From Siphonodentalium dalli (taxonomy: Eukaryota; Mollusca; Scaphopoda; Gadilida; Siphonodentaliidae), in contig CP136064.1 of the NCBI GenBank assembly GCA_032622095.1, positions 191,135,794 to 191,199,793 on the forward strand: DNA of 64,000 bases. The letters run 5' to 3'. Position 1 is the first letter of the stretch. The number at the start of each line of letters is the position of its first letter. The notes below the pieces were generated by a model. It did no database searches. It saw nothing but the letters and a program-made list of their open reading frames with translations, and was not told the origin of the DNA. This document shows positions 23,873-35,304 of the stretch, one piece after another. The position numbers and the translations under genes are program-made.

Positions 23873-23988
23873 GTCCATGCATGGATAAATATTACTGTGT
23901 GGAGGGATCTGTCATCATGGATGCCGATCCTTGTCCTCCTGGCCACTTCTGTCCCCAGGGGACTGCCACGCCTTACAGATGCCCTGAG
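23873..23988 (+). CDS. Exon 9 (unit 1): GCC2/GCC3 module, phase 1 to 0
   Basis: 116 nt after CATTCCAG. It encodes PCMDKYYCVEGS, CPPGHFCPQGT and CPE, and ends on a codon boundary at GTGAGA. The next exon starts in phase 0 with GTYNPY, which completes the CPEGTY motif across the splice. No sequon is visible. Confidence 0.88.
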
Positions 23989-24049
23989 GTGAGAATGTGC
24001 AGCTAAATATGTTGTTCCCTTCATTTTAATTGCTCCCATTTAACCCTTT

Positions 24050-24219
24050 GATAACTTGATACTTAATTGGTGGTAATTTGATACTTGATGGGTGGTAACT
24101 TGATACTTAATGGGTGGTAACTTGATACTTGATGGGTGGTAACTTGATACTTAATTGGTGATAACTTGATACTTAATTGGTGGTAATTTGATACTTGATG
24201 GGTGGTAACTTGATACTTA
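24050..24219 (+). repeat. Minisatellite, left part
   Basis: Tandem copies of a 22-bp unit, consensus GGTGGTAACTTGATACTTRA plus two bases. The array resumes at 26255 after the inserted 2 kb element. Confidence 0.9.
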
Positions 24220-26254
24220 GGGGTCATCTCAAAACTAAAATCGGTAAAATGGGCAAAAACACCGATTTTACCGATTGATAACGCTTTGTGGAAGTCATTT
24301 CTACCGATAAAATACCGATTACAACGTAGAAACGACGTTTTTGAACAACGCGTCGATCGGTGAAATCGGTACCGATTTTTCCGATTACGTCAATTTTTGA
24401 CGGTCACAATCGGTACCGAATCTACCGATCAGAACGTACGTTTCAAAATAACGTCGCTAATGATCGCAGCGCCTGAGTACTTCGGTATCGCCGTAGTCTA
24501 TTGGTCTAGCAACACATGTTTTTTTATGTATATATTATCAAGTTAATAGGCCTACCGGTACCACGAACGCCTGTGTTATATAGGCGACCATTCATTCATT
24601 GTCAAATCTTTCGACTGGTATTTGTGATGTAATTGGTATAAATCATCACGAAATGACAGTCACATGCAATGCTATGCCAAATGTGCAGTTTCAATCAATC
24701 ATAGCCTGATAATGAAGTATTTATATCAGCTAATTACGTATTAGGTAATTTTCGTGCGACAAAGACACGCCTATTTTAAGTTTGATCGACAGCTGTTGTT
24801 TTAACTAATTGTCGTAGAGCCAACTCACTCACGTTTTAGTTGGGATAAAAAATAGATCCATGCACCGGTGATTTGTAAAGAAATCAAATAGAGAAAAGAT
24901 ATCCTTACCCAAACTAAAACATAATTAGTGATTCAAAAGAATAAAATGTTCAATTTAAGCGAGTCACCGGAACATTTTTTTAAGAAAATGACGGGGTTCT
25001 CCGAAAACGGATACCTACTCAGTGCGCGTGCCAGGTACCACGAATCTGTTTACGTTTTGACAAACACATGCTTTCGAGTGTCTGTATTACAAGATCCCGC
25101 ACACGTACTCATGTGTACATTCTGTTCTGTTCTTGTAGTCCCTCCTTTGCACGAGGAGCACCCCATATATAATGGGTCAAAATATTGATCTCGTATAAAA
25201 AGAGTCTACTCCAGTCTGGCCCGGTAGCATGGATGCATAGACTACCTTTGCCCCCCCCCCCCCCCCCCCCCCCCCCCCAACCTCGACGAGAGATCGCGAT
25301 CATCTAGCAAAAACCAAATTAAGACCCACCCCAGCCTGTCTGGAGACCCATTCGCATAGGAATAGAATGGCAACTTGGATTCATATATGCGATTAATTTG
25401 GGGAGATTAACATTAGATCTGTCGATACATGAAGATTATAGAAACGCGACACACACCAGGAAAACGTTTGAATCTGCCGGGTAAACATGAGCGACATGCG
25501 ATGGGCGGAGCTTTACGGGATTCAGCCAATCACGCAACGAATAGATAAACAGTGAAGAAAATATCACAATACATTCTGATACATTGCAGATAAAATACGT
25601 TAATATGTTAAACAATTAGTAATAATTGAATGAGTATGCAGATTATGCTAAAATGGTAATTGATATGACAATCAATGATGATTAAAGTGTAATTTGATGA
25701 GATGAAAGTGGAGTGAAAATCATACAATTTATCAATTTATGTGCATATGTAAAGTACGGATTCGGAAACGAAAAAAATATTTCCGATGAGAATAATTGTT
25801 ACCGGTACTGCCAATTAATCTAATAATACCTAATACATAAAAGAATGCAAATAAACCACTATCTGATTTTTTTTTCGATGGAAAATCCACGACCATCTGT
25901 GCCCTAGATCTATGTAGGCCTATAACAAAAATCGAACATAAAACGTCTCAATCGGTACCGATTTCACCGAGTGTTTTTGCAACTACGGCGTTAACTTGTT
26001 CATACATGTACAACAACAAATCGAACGTTAAAAGTTTCAATAAATCGGTACCGATTTCACCGATTGACTTACCGACTGCGACGTAATGCGTTCACTCATG
26101 GATATTGATCGGTAAAATCGGTACCGATTTTACCGTTAATGACGCTACTAACGTGATTACGCTGTCTGACTTTACCGATTATTTTCCGATTCAAAAGGCT
26201 TGAATACAATCGGTAAATGGCAATCGGTACCGATTGGAGTTTTGAGATGACCCC
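24220..26254. mobile_element. 2.0 kb DNA element with perfect 17-bp TIRs inside the minisatellite
   Basis: TIRs GGGGTCATCTCAAAACT and AGTTTTGAGATGACCCC, flanked on both sides by TTA within the minisatellite phrase TACTTAATGGG. A 3-bp TTA duplication is typical of PIF/Harbinger-like elements (family knowledge; no transposase is seen here). Both subterminal regions carry repeated AATCGGTACCGATT palindromes. The interior has no long ORF and holds a run of 28 C at 25251-25278. Confidence 0.8.
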
Positions 26255-26590
26255 TTAATGGGTGGTAACTTGATACTTGATGAGTGGTAACTTGATACTT
26301 AATGGGTGGTAACTTGATACTTGATAGGTGGTACTTAATGGGTGGTAACTTGATACTTGATGTGTGTAACTTGATACTTGATGTGTGTAACTTGATACTT
26401 GATGTGTGTAACTTGATACTTGATGTGTGTAACTTGATACTTGATGAGTGGTAACTTGATACTTAATGGGTGGTAACTTGACACTTGATAGGTGGTAACT
26501 TGGTACTTAATGGGTGGTAACTTGATACTTGATGTGTGTAACTTGATACTTGATGGGTGTAACTTGATACTTGATAGGTGGCAAATTGAT
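26255..26590 (+). repeat. Minisatellite, right part
   Basis: Continuation of the 22-bp array. It includes a sub-block of 21-bp units (GTGTGTAACTTGATACTTGAT) repeated four to five times, which suggests local re-amplification. Open frames across it on both strands are simple consequences of the repeat. Confidence 0.9.
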
Positions 26591-27099
26591 TTCCATTTCA
26601 TAATATTTAAAGATGTTCAGGTAATAAGTTCAACAAACAAAAATTATGTGTGCTTATTCTCACACATGTTCTGTATTTTTTTTCTCAGCAATTGGTTATC
26701 AGATCTCAATAAAATCTGGTGCTGAGCTTATACCAGGAGTGCTTTCAAATAGAAGGTCTAATGACAGTAGCCAGTGTATTATTACTACCACTGCTACTAC
26801 TAATAATAATAACAATAGTATTAATATAATTAATAGATAGCGCTTAATCCACCAATGTTCCCTAAAATGTTCTATACATATTGTCTTATATCAAGAAGTT
26901 ATGAAGGTACAAATGTACAGCCCATTTTAGAGTTATCTTTCTTGTTTGGAAACAGATTAACGTATGTTCCTCATTGCAGGGTACAAATAACTCTTATTAT
27001 ATATTGTATGTATTACGAAACCGCATTAAGGCAATATACTCCATGTACAGCCATTCTGTGCAATTTATCTGCCTTATTGTCCGCCGACCCAACGGGTTC

Positions 27100-27960
27100 T
27101 GAGGACTATTATAATCGGCACGTCCGTGCGTGCGTCCGGGCTTCCTTCCGTGCGTCCGAGGTTTCCGGATAATAACTTTAGTTAGAGTGAACCAAATTAA
27201 ATTAAATTTGGTATGTGGGTTTACTAGCAGAAAAGACAGGTCAAGTTCGAATTCTGGTTCCGTCCGCCAATTTTCACCAGAGTTATGCCCCTTTTTTGTC
27301 TTAGAAAACCCCCAAAAGTTGCTGTCCGGATGATAACTTTGTAGAGTTAATCAGATTCAAACCAAATTTGGTATATTACTTTCTCCCAGCAAAACACAGG
27401 TCAAGTTCGAACTTGGGTTCTGCCCGACCTTTTTTGGCAGAGTTATGCCCCTTTTTCGACATAGAAAATTCAGTTTTTCTTCTGTTTTTTGGTTTCCGGA
27501 TGATAACTTGATTTTGGATTGTTTATATGCAAAACCCGTTTTTTTGTGGATTACTTATATCAAAATACAGCTCAAGTTCGAATTTCGGTTTCGGTTTGCG
27601 AGGATTATGGCCCTTTTTTGTCCGCCGACCCGACATATAAAACCCCAAAAGTTGCTGTCCGGATGATAACTTTGTAGAGTTAATCAGATTTAAACCAAAT
27701 TTGGTTTGTGTCTTTCTCCCAGCAAAACACAGGTCAAGTTCGAATTCGGGTTCCGCCCGCCAATTTTCACCAGAGTTATGTCCCTTTTTGACTTAGAAAT
27801 TTTGCCAATTTGAGGTTTCTGGATGATAACTTTAGTAAATGTGTACTGAATGAAATTAAATTTGGTATGTAGGTTTACTAGCACTAAAGACAGGTTTTTA
27901 TGCGCAAACAATGGTCGTATCAAGCCGACGCTTAGAGGCGGACATGAGGTCTACCGACCT
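27100..27960 (+). repeat. Element with ~160-170-bp internal repeats (relative of 16.5 kb)
   Basis: A GTCCGTGCGTGCGTCC head, then five units with CCGGATGATAACTTT at 160-170 bp spacing, each with CAGAGTTATG and CAAGTTCGAA. A stretch ending GAGTTATCTTTCTTGTTT occurs on both sides (about 26905-26945 and 28004-28050), so the real boundaries may be wider. Confidence 0.7.
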
Positions 27961-28049
27961 TTTACTTCAGGATACTTATTACTCATACTTGTCACTAAAT
28001 GACAGCATGAAATGTACATACATCCTGTTTTGGAGTTATCTTTCTTGTT

Positions 28050-28298
28050 TTAACCCTTTCTTTACTAAATACTCATTGATGCAGGATTAGTGAGTAGTTA
28101 TCCCTTAGGAATGTTCAGGTCATTTGTTGAACTTATTATCTGAACAATAATATTGCTTCAGCAATTTCTATTTTCTGTCATCTGTTCATATATCCTGAAC
28201 GCCCCTCCAAATTAATAGAGACAATCCAATATATACTTATTTTACTGGTTGGAAGTCTGGGAGAACTGGGAGAATCCACCTAGTATAGAAAGGACTAA
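28050..28298 (+). repeat. Family A TTAA MITE, 30 bp before exon 10
   Basis: TTAACCCTTTCTTTACTAAA at the left and TAGTATAGAAAGGACTAA at the right. The inner hairpin is reduced. It lies immediately upstream of the exon 10 acceptor. Confidence 0.75.
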
Positions 28299-28327
28299 AA
28301 TATTTTATTCTATGATGTCCATTTTAG

Positions 28328-28605
28328 GGTACTTATAACCCTTACACATTACTGAACGCCAGCAGCCAGTGCACACCATGTACAGGGGGAGATTACTGCG
28401 ACAGAGAGGGGCTGAACTCAACATCTGGGCCATGTGATGCAAGTTATTATTGTCCACCTGGACAGAACTCATCAACGCCAGCTGAGTTTCCTTGTCCGGA
28501 GGCTCACTACTGCCCAGGAGGAACACAGGATCCCATTCCATGTAATGAGGGGAAATTCATGAACCATCAGCTGTCAGATACATGCTATGATTGTCAACCT
28601 GGCTG
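28328..28605 (+). CDS. Exon 10 (unit 1/2 boundary)
   Basis: 278 nt, phase 0 to 2, after CATTTTAG. It encodes GTYNPYTLLN, CTPCTGGDYC, GPCDASYYCPPG, CPEAHYCPGGT and CYDCQPGW, with the Trp codon split TG|G by the intron. By alignment of motifs, unit 2 starts at the Cys codon at 28433. Sequons are NAS, NST and NSS. Confidence 0.9.
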
Positions 28606-28635
28606 GTATGTTTTTACTATTGCTGTAACAAATCA

Positions 28636-30580
28636 CTTTCCAGCCTTCGTTTTATGTTATAATTTAAAAATAACATTTATCGAGTTATGATAATTTCCTC
28701 AAGAATTAGAACAGCATAATGATGATATGAATGCGATATTATTCACAAAACACGCTTTGTGTCAGAGAAAATGTAGGTCGAGTGTTGTTTAGTTTCTCGC
28801 AAAAAAGCACAGTGAATTGTTTATAAGCAGTCACAATATTACGTCATTTCCTTATTTGGATTCACGTGCATCATATGTTGGTTGTAAAACCCCTAATTTG
28901 GTGCAACTAAGACTTACAACTCACAATAGTATTGTTTGTAAGTCATAGATGCACCATGCTAGGGGTTTTACAACCAACGTATGATGCACACGAATCCAAA
29001 TAAGGAATAACGCAATATTTTGCCTGCTTAAAAACAGGAGAAAATACTAACTGGATTGAAAAATATTCATCTCTTTGCAAGAACAATTATATTATGTACA
29101 CATTTTCTGTCTGATCATTTCCCAATCATGAAGTAACGTGGATTTTGAACTGACAGCGGGTAAAATGTGTCGATTAAAATAAAATTTGGTGCGATTTGAA
29201 TGCGATTGTTGATTGCGCCAATAATTTGATCTTGACCATCCACAGCGCAATGGAACATTTTCATTGGACGATCTGGTAATTCCAAGTTGTCTATAAACAA
29301 ATAATTTTGTAATGTTTTTGATGTTTGTTTACATAACAAAGTATACAAACATGACAAGAACATGCAATCTACACAATATTTATGATTTGTATAAGAACAA
29401 CATCTGTCTATTATATAATACTAGCAGATTAGCCCGCCACTGGCGGGATTGGTCCCATGGCTTTGGTCGATCCATTAAGCCTTGGTCGATCCATTAATTT
29501 TTGTGTTTCAAGGTAACCCCGTACAGGCACGACATATTCCCCGTCCCGAGTTGACCATACATAACAAATTTAACGTCGATGTAACCGCTGACGACCGAGA
29601 TATCGCCCACGGTCATTTGTGGGTACCCGTTTCAAGGTCAAGGTCACCGCAGGCGGACAAACTGACCCAACGAAAATCTCCCCTGTCCCTTGGAAGCCCT
29701 AAGTACGAAATTAGATACCCCCAGTTTCCAAAAGCAAAAGATATCAGGTAGAACTGGTCAAATATGGACCCTGGTGCCCAATATGTCGCAGCTCAGAAAA
29801 CACTCACAGAGCCCTAAAATTTATTAACATAGGATTTCAACATGTAATTATGTTTTAGATTTTTTCCTAAAATTTATTAACATAGGATTTCCCATTCAAA
29901 TCGATTTATGTCGATAAAACTCTTATTTTTCAAAATTTAAAGCTGAGACTTCGTGGTTATGCGTGTAATACTTATATATTCTTAAAATGTCCAACACGTA
30001 ATTATGTTTTAGATGGAAGAAATTAAATTGTTTCGATGCTAAATTTCAAGCGTCGGCTGTGCGTTGATATTGTAAACAAACTTTTCTCAACTGTCGTTTT
30101 GGTCTAAATATAAGTTTTTCGACGGGGAGAGCTGATCCGAATAATAGCTAAGATGTATTTAGATAGAATTATCGAAAGAATTTGACCGATTAGGGTGCAT
30201 TTTAAGAGAATCGAGTGGAGAAAACTTGGTAACGTTCATCAGAAACGCGAATTCTGCCATCACATGTTTCTGTATGATGTAGGCGAAGTAACTCTAAAAT
30301 TTCGGCAAGTATTTAACCCATCGATTTCCAAGGACGGTGTCAGGGGGAATGGCGAAGGAGTGCTCGGACGTTCTCAGAAGCGGTGCGATGACACTCACGT
30401 GGCTTTTTACCCTTAGATAGGAAGTTTGGGCTCAATCGGTCTAGCCGTTTTCGAGTCAATAAAGGATATATACACGGAAGTCTCAAAATATATATATAGA
30501 TTCTTTCTGTTTATGACAGTTTTAGCAGATGTGACTATTTTAACAGGTATACCCACGACAAAAGCCACCCGTATCTTTAA
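28636..30580 (+). repeat. Repeat family K, copy 3, with internal hairpin and insertion
   Basis: Ends match the other K copies: CCTTCGTTTTATG at the left and CCACCCGTATCTTTA at the right. It holds a 165-bp inverted repeat at 28847-29011 with arms containing GGTTGTAAAACCCC. From about 29424 to 30500 it is interrupted by unrelated sequence. Confidence 0.6.
29424..30500 (+). mobile_element. Possible non-LTR retroelement remnant inside K copy 3
   Basis: Starts TAGCAGATTAGCCCGCCACT and ends with CGGTCTAGCCGTTTTCGAGT, TATACACGG and a TATATATAGAT tail. That end layout recalls terminal sequences of some RTE-like elements. No reverse transcriptase frame is intact, and the assignment rests on these end motifs only. 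Confidence 0.35.
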
Positions 30581-30761
30581 CTACACACACAGATAAATGA
30601 AAGTTCATTGTAACATTATACTGAATCTCCAGTTCTCATTGTCCCTTAATCGATTCGATTTCAGACATTCTCAGGTTTGTCTAATTTGTAAAATGTTACG
30701 TTTGACATCTTTAAAAATATTATGCATGTAGAATGAAATAGAAAGTGAACAGACTGATTGT

Positions 30762-31025
30762 TTAACCCTTCAATGACTGGTGATTCCTCAAATTTTGTGA
30801 AAACCCTGTGCGAATGCATTCTCTTATATATGCGAGTTGCCCATATGGAGCCTCGCATATATAAAAGAATACATTGGCCTAACAACATTTACCTTCACCT
30901 TGTAAGCCAGTGCATTTTCCTATATATGTGAGGCTTCCAATGGGAGACTCGCATATATAAGATAATGCACTGGCGCATGATCTTTAATGCTTCCCCAAAT
31001 ACAGCTCCCATCATGAAAGGGTTAA
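30762..31025 (+). repeat. Family B TTAA element
   Basis: TTAACCCTTCAATGACTGG to CATGAAAGGGTTAA, with both TATATA hairpins and the CCTTGTAAGCCAGTGC linker. It lies about 100 bp upstream of exon 11. Confidence 0.85.
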
Positions 31026-31128
31026 AGATTTTATTATCTTCTTTTTTCTTGGAATTCAAAATATGAATGGAAATAAATATAATGAATAAAATATCATCCA
31101 TTGACATATCCAATTTTCCAACTGACAG

Positions 31129-31418
31129 GTATTGTGCCAATGGAAGCGTCATCAACCTTTGCCCCCAAGGACATTACTGCCCACCTAGTACGGGCTTTGA
31201 CTGGCAGCAGTGCCCTAGAGGGACGTTTAACAATGAGACAGGCTTATCTAATGTCACTGAATGCAAACAGTGCCTCGGTGGTATGTTCTGTGATGGCCTC
31301 GGTGCCACTAACCCCACAGGAATGTGCGATGAGGGATACTACTGTGAATATGGAGTGGATCGTTCAACACCAAGTGGAAACTCATCAACCTATGAAAATG
31401 GAACTTGTCAACTTCCAG
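31129..31418 (+). CDS. Exon 11 (unit 2): GFDWQ-type modules
   Basis: 290 nt, phase 2 to 1, after ACTGACAG. It encodes YCANGS, CPQGHYCPPS, TGFDWQQCPRGTFNNETGL, CKQCLGGMFC and GYYCEYGVDRSTPSG. It corresponds to exons 1(end)-3(start) of unit 1 but has no intron before DWQ. It is rich in sequons: NGS, NET, NVT, NSS and NGT. Confidence 0.9.
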
Positions 31419-31896
31419 GTATGTTTACAAAGATTTTAATCAAAAAGAACTAACTTTTGATGACAGTTATGCCCTTTCTCATTATTGAGTTTTGGTTCCC
31501 GAATAATAATGCAATTTATATTATTAACGATTTCTCATGTCCTGATTCTGACTTAGGCTGACTTGGGTCCATAATTTTTTTCTATTTTAATAATTGTTTT
31601 ATTTAGGTCACAAACTATAGCATATCAAATACAGTGTACATAGAAACATGTATAATTTATACAAGCAGTATTATTCAAGTTCTATTAATTTGATTGAAGT
31701 ATCAATGGCATCAGGTCCATAAAATTGACTATAAAATTAAAGTTGATATTCAAATTTGATTTATTGAGTTTTGCCAGGTTTTGCTGGAATTTAGATTTCT
31801 TGTCTCTGAAGTAAGTGAATGCCCAGAAAAAGCCACCTTTTCCAGGTACATATAGCCAAGCAGCCTCGTGTCAGTGTAATTCTTCCCATGTATCTT

Positions 31897-32395
31897 TTAA
31901 CCCTTTCAGTGCCAAGTCCGATTTTTGTATCAACCCATATTTCCTTGATCATTTTTCAAACAATTATTGATTAAAATAATGTGATACATTGATGGAAAGA
32001 GCTCTTAAAGAGCTCTTTCCATCAATGTATTATTATTATTATTTAATACATTTATAACGCGCAAATTCCATATACATGTTCACATGCGCAACAAAGTTAT
32101 AGTTTACACGAGTCTGAAAAAAGTTGTCGAGAAATACAAATTACGATACCAGTAGCTGCATGTTAGTCAGTTTCAAAAGCTAATTTAAAGAAATTAGTCT
32201 TTAACAAATGACGAAACTCCATTAAGTCACAACAGCCTGGCAGAGAGTTCCACAATGATGGAGCGCAAACACTGAAAGCACTATCTCCGGAGTGACTGTA
32301 ACTTCTGTCTATCATTATTATCATCCATAAATTTGAAAAATGATCAAGGAAATATGGGTTGATACAAAAATCGGACTTGGTACTGAAAGGGTTAA
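31897..32395. repeat. TTAA-bounded element E with long TIRs
   Basis: The left arm TTAACCCTTTCAGTGCCAAG... and its complement ...TTGGTACTGAAAGGGTTAA extend inward for about 65 bp, through CCTTGATCATTTTTCAAA. At 31982-32028 there is a perfect hairpin around AAAGAGCTCTTAAAGAGCTC. A LINE fragment occupies the right-centre. Confidence 0.8.
32026..32310 (-). mobile_element. 3' fragment of a CR1-like LINE
   Basis: The minus strand reads SVCAPSLWNSLPGC...FRHLLKTNFFKLAFE followed by a stop. LWNSLP...FK..LK is typical of the C-terminus of CR1-type reverse transcriptase ORFs (family knowledge). It is followed by a short 3' UTR and an AATAAT microsatellite tail, as expected for a 5'-truncated insertion. 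Confidence 0.65.
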
Positions 32396-32507
32396 TACAC
32401 GACTCAATTTAAATCTTTCGTTACCTATATCATGTAAAACTATGGGTTGATCCCTAATGGCTGGATATTTATACAGCCTCACTTTATACCTTCCATTTTG
32501 TTTACAG

Positions 32508-32660
32508 GTGGGGAGACTGGGGAGGGTGGAATCTGCCCGACTGGTCACTATTGCCCGCTCGGCACTGTCCATCCAATAATGTGTCCACCTGGGAGCTACA
32601 GTAACAGCACAGGACTAGCCTCATGTTATCTGTGTCCTGCGGGATTCTATTGCCTGGAAG
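32508..32660 (+). CDS. Exon 12 (unit 2): GGICP module
   Basis: 153 nt, phase 1-1, after TTTACAG. It encodes GEGGICPTGHYCPLGT, CPPGSYSNSTGL, CYLCPAGFYC and LEG. It is the counterpart of the second half of exon 3 and the end of exon 21. Confidence 0.9.
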
Positions 32661-32971
32661 GTAGATTATTCAAAATATCACTTATGGGATATGAAAGATC
32701 AATTTTTCTAAAAAGTCTTCTAAAAATATTGTGTGCTTTGAAAGTAGGGCTGTTTCTTACAAAATATCTTGGGAAGTTCACCAGCAGTGCAGTGTGATGC
32801 AATGCTACACTTTTGTAATCATTGAAAGCAAATGTCAGTTCCCATAGAAATGAAAATCTAGCTATTGTATTATAATATATCTCACATTAATTGTTTAAAT
32901 CCTCTTGGGCTGTCTGTTTATATTGTTCTTTATCAGTTCGCTGAATGTTCATAATAATTAAGTTATACTAT

Positions 32972-33081
32972 TGACTGATTTGCATATGCAAAATCCACCT
33001 TGGGGAAAATGCTGATTTTCTGCGGTTGACTGATTTGCATATGCAAAATCCACCTTGGGGAAAATGCCGATTTTCTACGGT
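32972..33081 (+). repeat. 55-bp tandem duplication with TTTGCATATGCAAA palindrome
   Basis: Two nearly identical 55-bp units, each with TGATTTGCATATGCAAAATC, CCACCTTGGGG and GATTTTCT. The palindrome contains overlapping octamer-like (ATTTGCAT) sites. Confidence 0.8.
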
Positions 33082-33223
33082 ATGTGCACCAATTGGTAGC
33101 AAATTAGTTCTAAAAGTATACATTCAAATGGTGTATCCTTCATGTGTGTGCATGTTCTGATTATATTAGGAGCTAGAGTATCAAGTCATCAAATGCTTAT
33201 GGGAGATCTTCCACATATTCCTA

Positions 33224-33623
33224 TTAACCCTTTACCCAACAGAATGGCCCTGTGCCAATGCATTCTCTTATATATGCGAGTCGACCATAGGTCGCCTCGC
33301 ATATATAAGAGAATGCATTGGCTTAACACATTAAAAATTATAAAATTGTTAAAGAATGTAAGAAAAAATGGTAAAAAGTGTTAAAAAAAGATTTTTTTTA
33401 GGCCAATGCATTCTCTTATATATGCGAGGCGACCTATGGTCGACTCGCATATATAAGAGAATGCATTGGCACAGGGTATAACTGTAACTATCACAATGTT
33501 GTCAAGGAGCCGGTTCCAATGATATCCATATTTGTATGGTTCTATTGAGACAGACCGAAGATATTTTAGGCTGTTGAAGCTTTATTTGGCCGGTTTTGGC
33601 CGGTTTGTTGGGTAAAGGGTTAA
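33224..33623 (+). repeat. Family D TTAA element with a second hairpin copy
   Basis: The same ends as 5786-6037. Here the TATATA hairpin is present twice, separated by about 90 bp of AT-rich sequence. Before exon 13 it leaves only about 55 bp. Confidence 0.85.
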
Positions 33624-33679
33624 ACTTCACATTGAATACTGTCTATGTGATTCTCAACTGGCTGTGTTCTTTATTTTAG

Positions 33680-33883
33680 GTGCCATTGATCATGATGCTC
33701 TCCCTTGTCCTTCGGGACACTATTGTCCCGCCTCCACAGAATCAGCCAATCAGTATCCTTGTCCAGCTGCCACGTTTTACAACCTAACAATGGCACGTGA
33801 TGTATCTGATTGCCTCCCCTGCCCTGGTGGAGAGTACTGTGAGACCAATGGTCTGAGTTATCCTACTGGGCTGTGTTCACCAG
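33680..33883 (+). CDS. Exon 13 (unit 2): GCC2/GCC3 modules
   Basis: 204 nt, phase 1-1, after TATTTTAG. It encodes CPSGHYCPAS, TESANQYPCPAATF, CLPCPGGEYC and GLCSPG. CPGGEYC is identical to the motif in exon 4, its unit 1 counterpart. The sequon is NLT. Confidence 0.9.
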
Positions 33884-34739
33884 GTCAGTATATATTATTT
33901 TAGATTAGGCCACACAAAGTTAATTTCCTTTCTTAGGCCCTTGTGCATTGTCCGAATCCCGCACTTGCAACCTTAAAAGATTTAATCAGTACGAAATAAT
34001 TGCGGTATGTTTTTTAGTTCAACACCACAGGTGTTATGAAGTATTGTCATCGATCGGAATATGCGATTTTGGAGTGTTCTGATGGAGTGTTCAAAGCAAA
34101 ATAAAGGCATTTCACTGCAAATTTCAGACCATTTTTTTCGTTTCCTGACAGTTCTATGCGCACGACTGTATTATGCTGTGGGTACCAAAACTTGTCCATT
34201 AAATGCTTTCGAAGCAAGAAATCTCAGAAGATATTTGTTGAATATGTTTTGATTGCCACTATTGTGAGATCTTGCGAGATTACGGGACATGACAAACTGC
34301 GGGACACAATTTGTAATTATGTAGGATGGCCAATATCACGTTATTTATTAATATTAATCAAGACATAAAAAATAATAAATCAGACCTGCAAATTTCAGGC
34401 TAAAGATCGTTCAGTTCGCCTGGAGGTTACATCAAATAAAAATGGGTCGTGTAAACATTGATGTAAAATTCATGTGATGCCTAAGCTCGATTCAGAACTG
34501 AACATGCGACATAAGATATGTGTTGTTTTTTTAACATTAGTAGCGGTTAATCCTGGTGAACTTTACATACTTTAATTTGGAGATGGGTTTATGCAGTAGA
34601 TATAGTCATTTGTTTGTTTTTTCCAACCTTTATAATCGATGAATGCCTTGGAGATTAGAATATAATGTGGTCGCTTTTCAGCCTTTTGTAACAACCGACG
34701 CCTTTTTTGTTTACTGATATTTTATATTTCGCACCTTCG
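33884..34739 (+). other. Intron 13 first part, nothing recognised
   Basis: AT-rich sequence. Short open frames at 34061-34368 show no known domain and no splice context linking them to the gene. Confidence 0.5.
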
Positions 34740-35110
34740 GGCATGAAGCACATGTATTCAACAGCCATTGATTACATATTATAGTATACCATTATATAAG
34801 TTGCATTACAAGCCACAACTACTTCATGTTGATGTCACCAGGAGTGATGACGTAAAATGTGTCAACTATCCACTTCCATTTAAGCTTAAAAAATTAATTG
34901 TTTTTCATCAGACTTAAATAAGAATTATGGTAGTTAAGGTCACTGTAAAGGATTTGGCTTAATACCCGATACAAGGGTGTAGAATAAATACAGAGCAGAA
35001 TCTCAAATCTTATATCAAATTTGTTGTGGATGGTGCATAGTCCTTGCGCCATCCGCAACTTATTCGATATATGATTCTTGATTAAGATGTGTGTTTTGTT
35101 CTGTCTATGT
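34740..35110 (+). repeat. Second copy of the 14.8-15.2 kb repeat
   Basis: Shares CACATGTATTCAA, TATAGTATACC, TCCTTGCGCCATCCGCAACT and the following GATTAAGATG stretch with 14870-15180, same orientation. Confidence 0.6.
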
Positions 35111-35304
35111 CCTAGGTAATTATCCTGTTTGTTCCATGCTTCATCATGGTAATCGCTTTCAGAATTTATATTTACCTAAGATGTCTGTTTTCAATTTATA
35201 TACCATAGACACCAGATCATGTCAGCTCAACATATGGACCAACTCAAAGGACGCAACGGAATATGTCAATTATGTCTGAACTCTACTTCAAGCTCACATC
35301 TCCA

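Noticed and set aside
25251-25278. Run of 28 C as a functional element
   Set aside because: Simple homopolymer inside a transposon; its length may also be a sequencing artefact.
26335-26601. 88-codon minus-strand ORF with repeated IKYQVTH
   Set aside because: Translation of the 22/21-bp minisatellite; the period is the DNA repeat.
34061-34368. Overlapping ORFs in intron 13 as a nested gene
   Set aside because: Short, overlapping in two frames, no recognisable motif and no conserved context.
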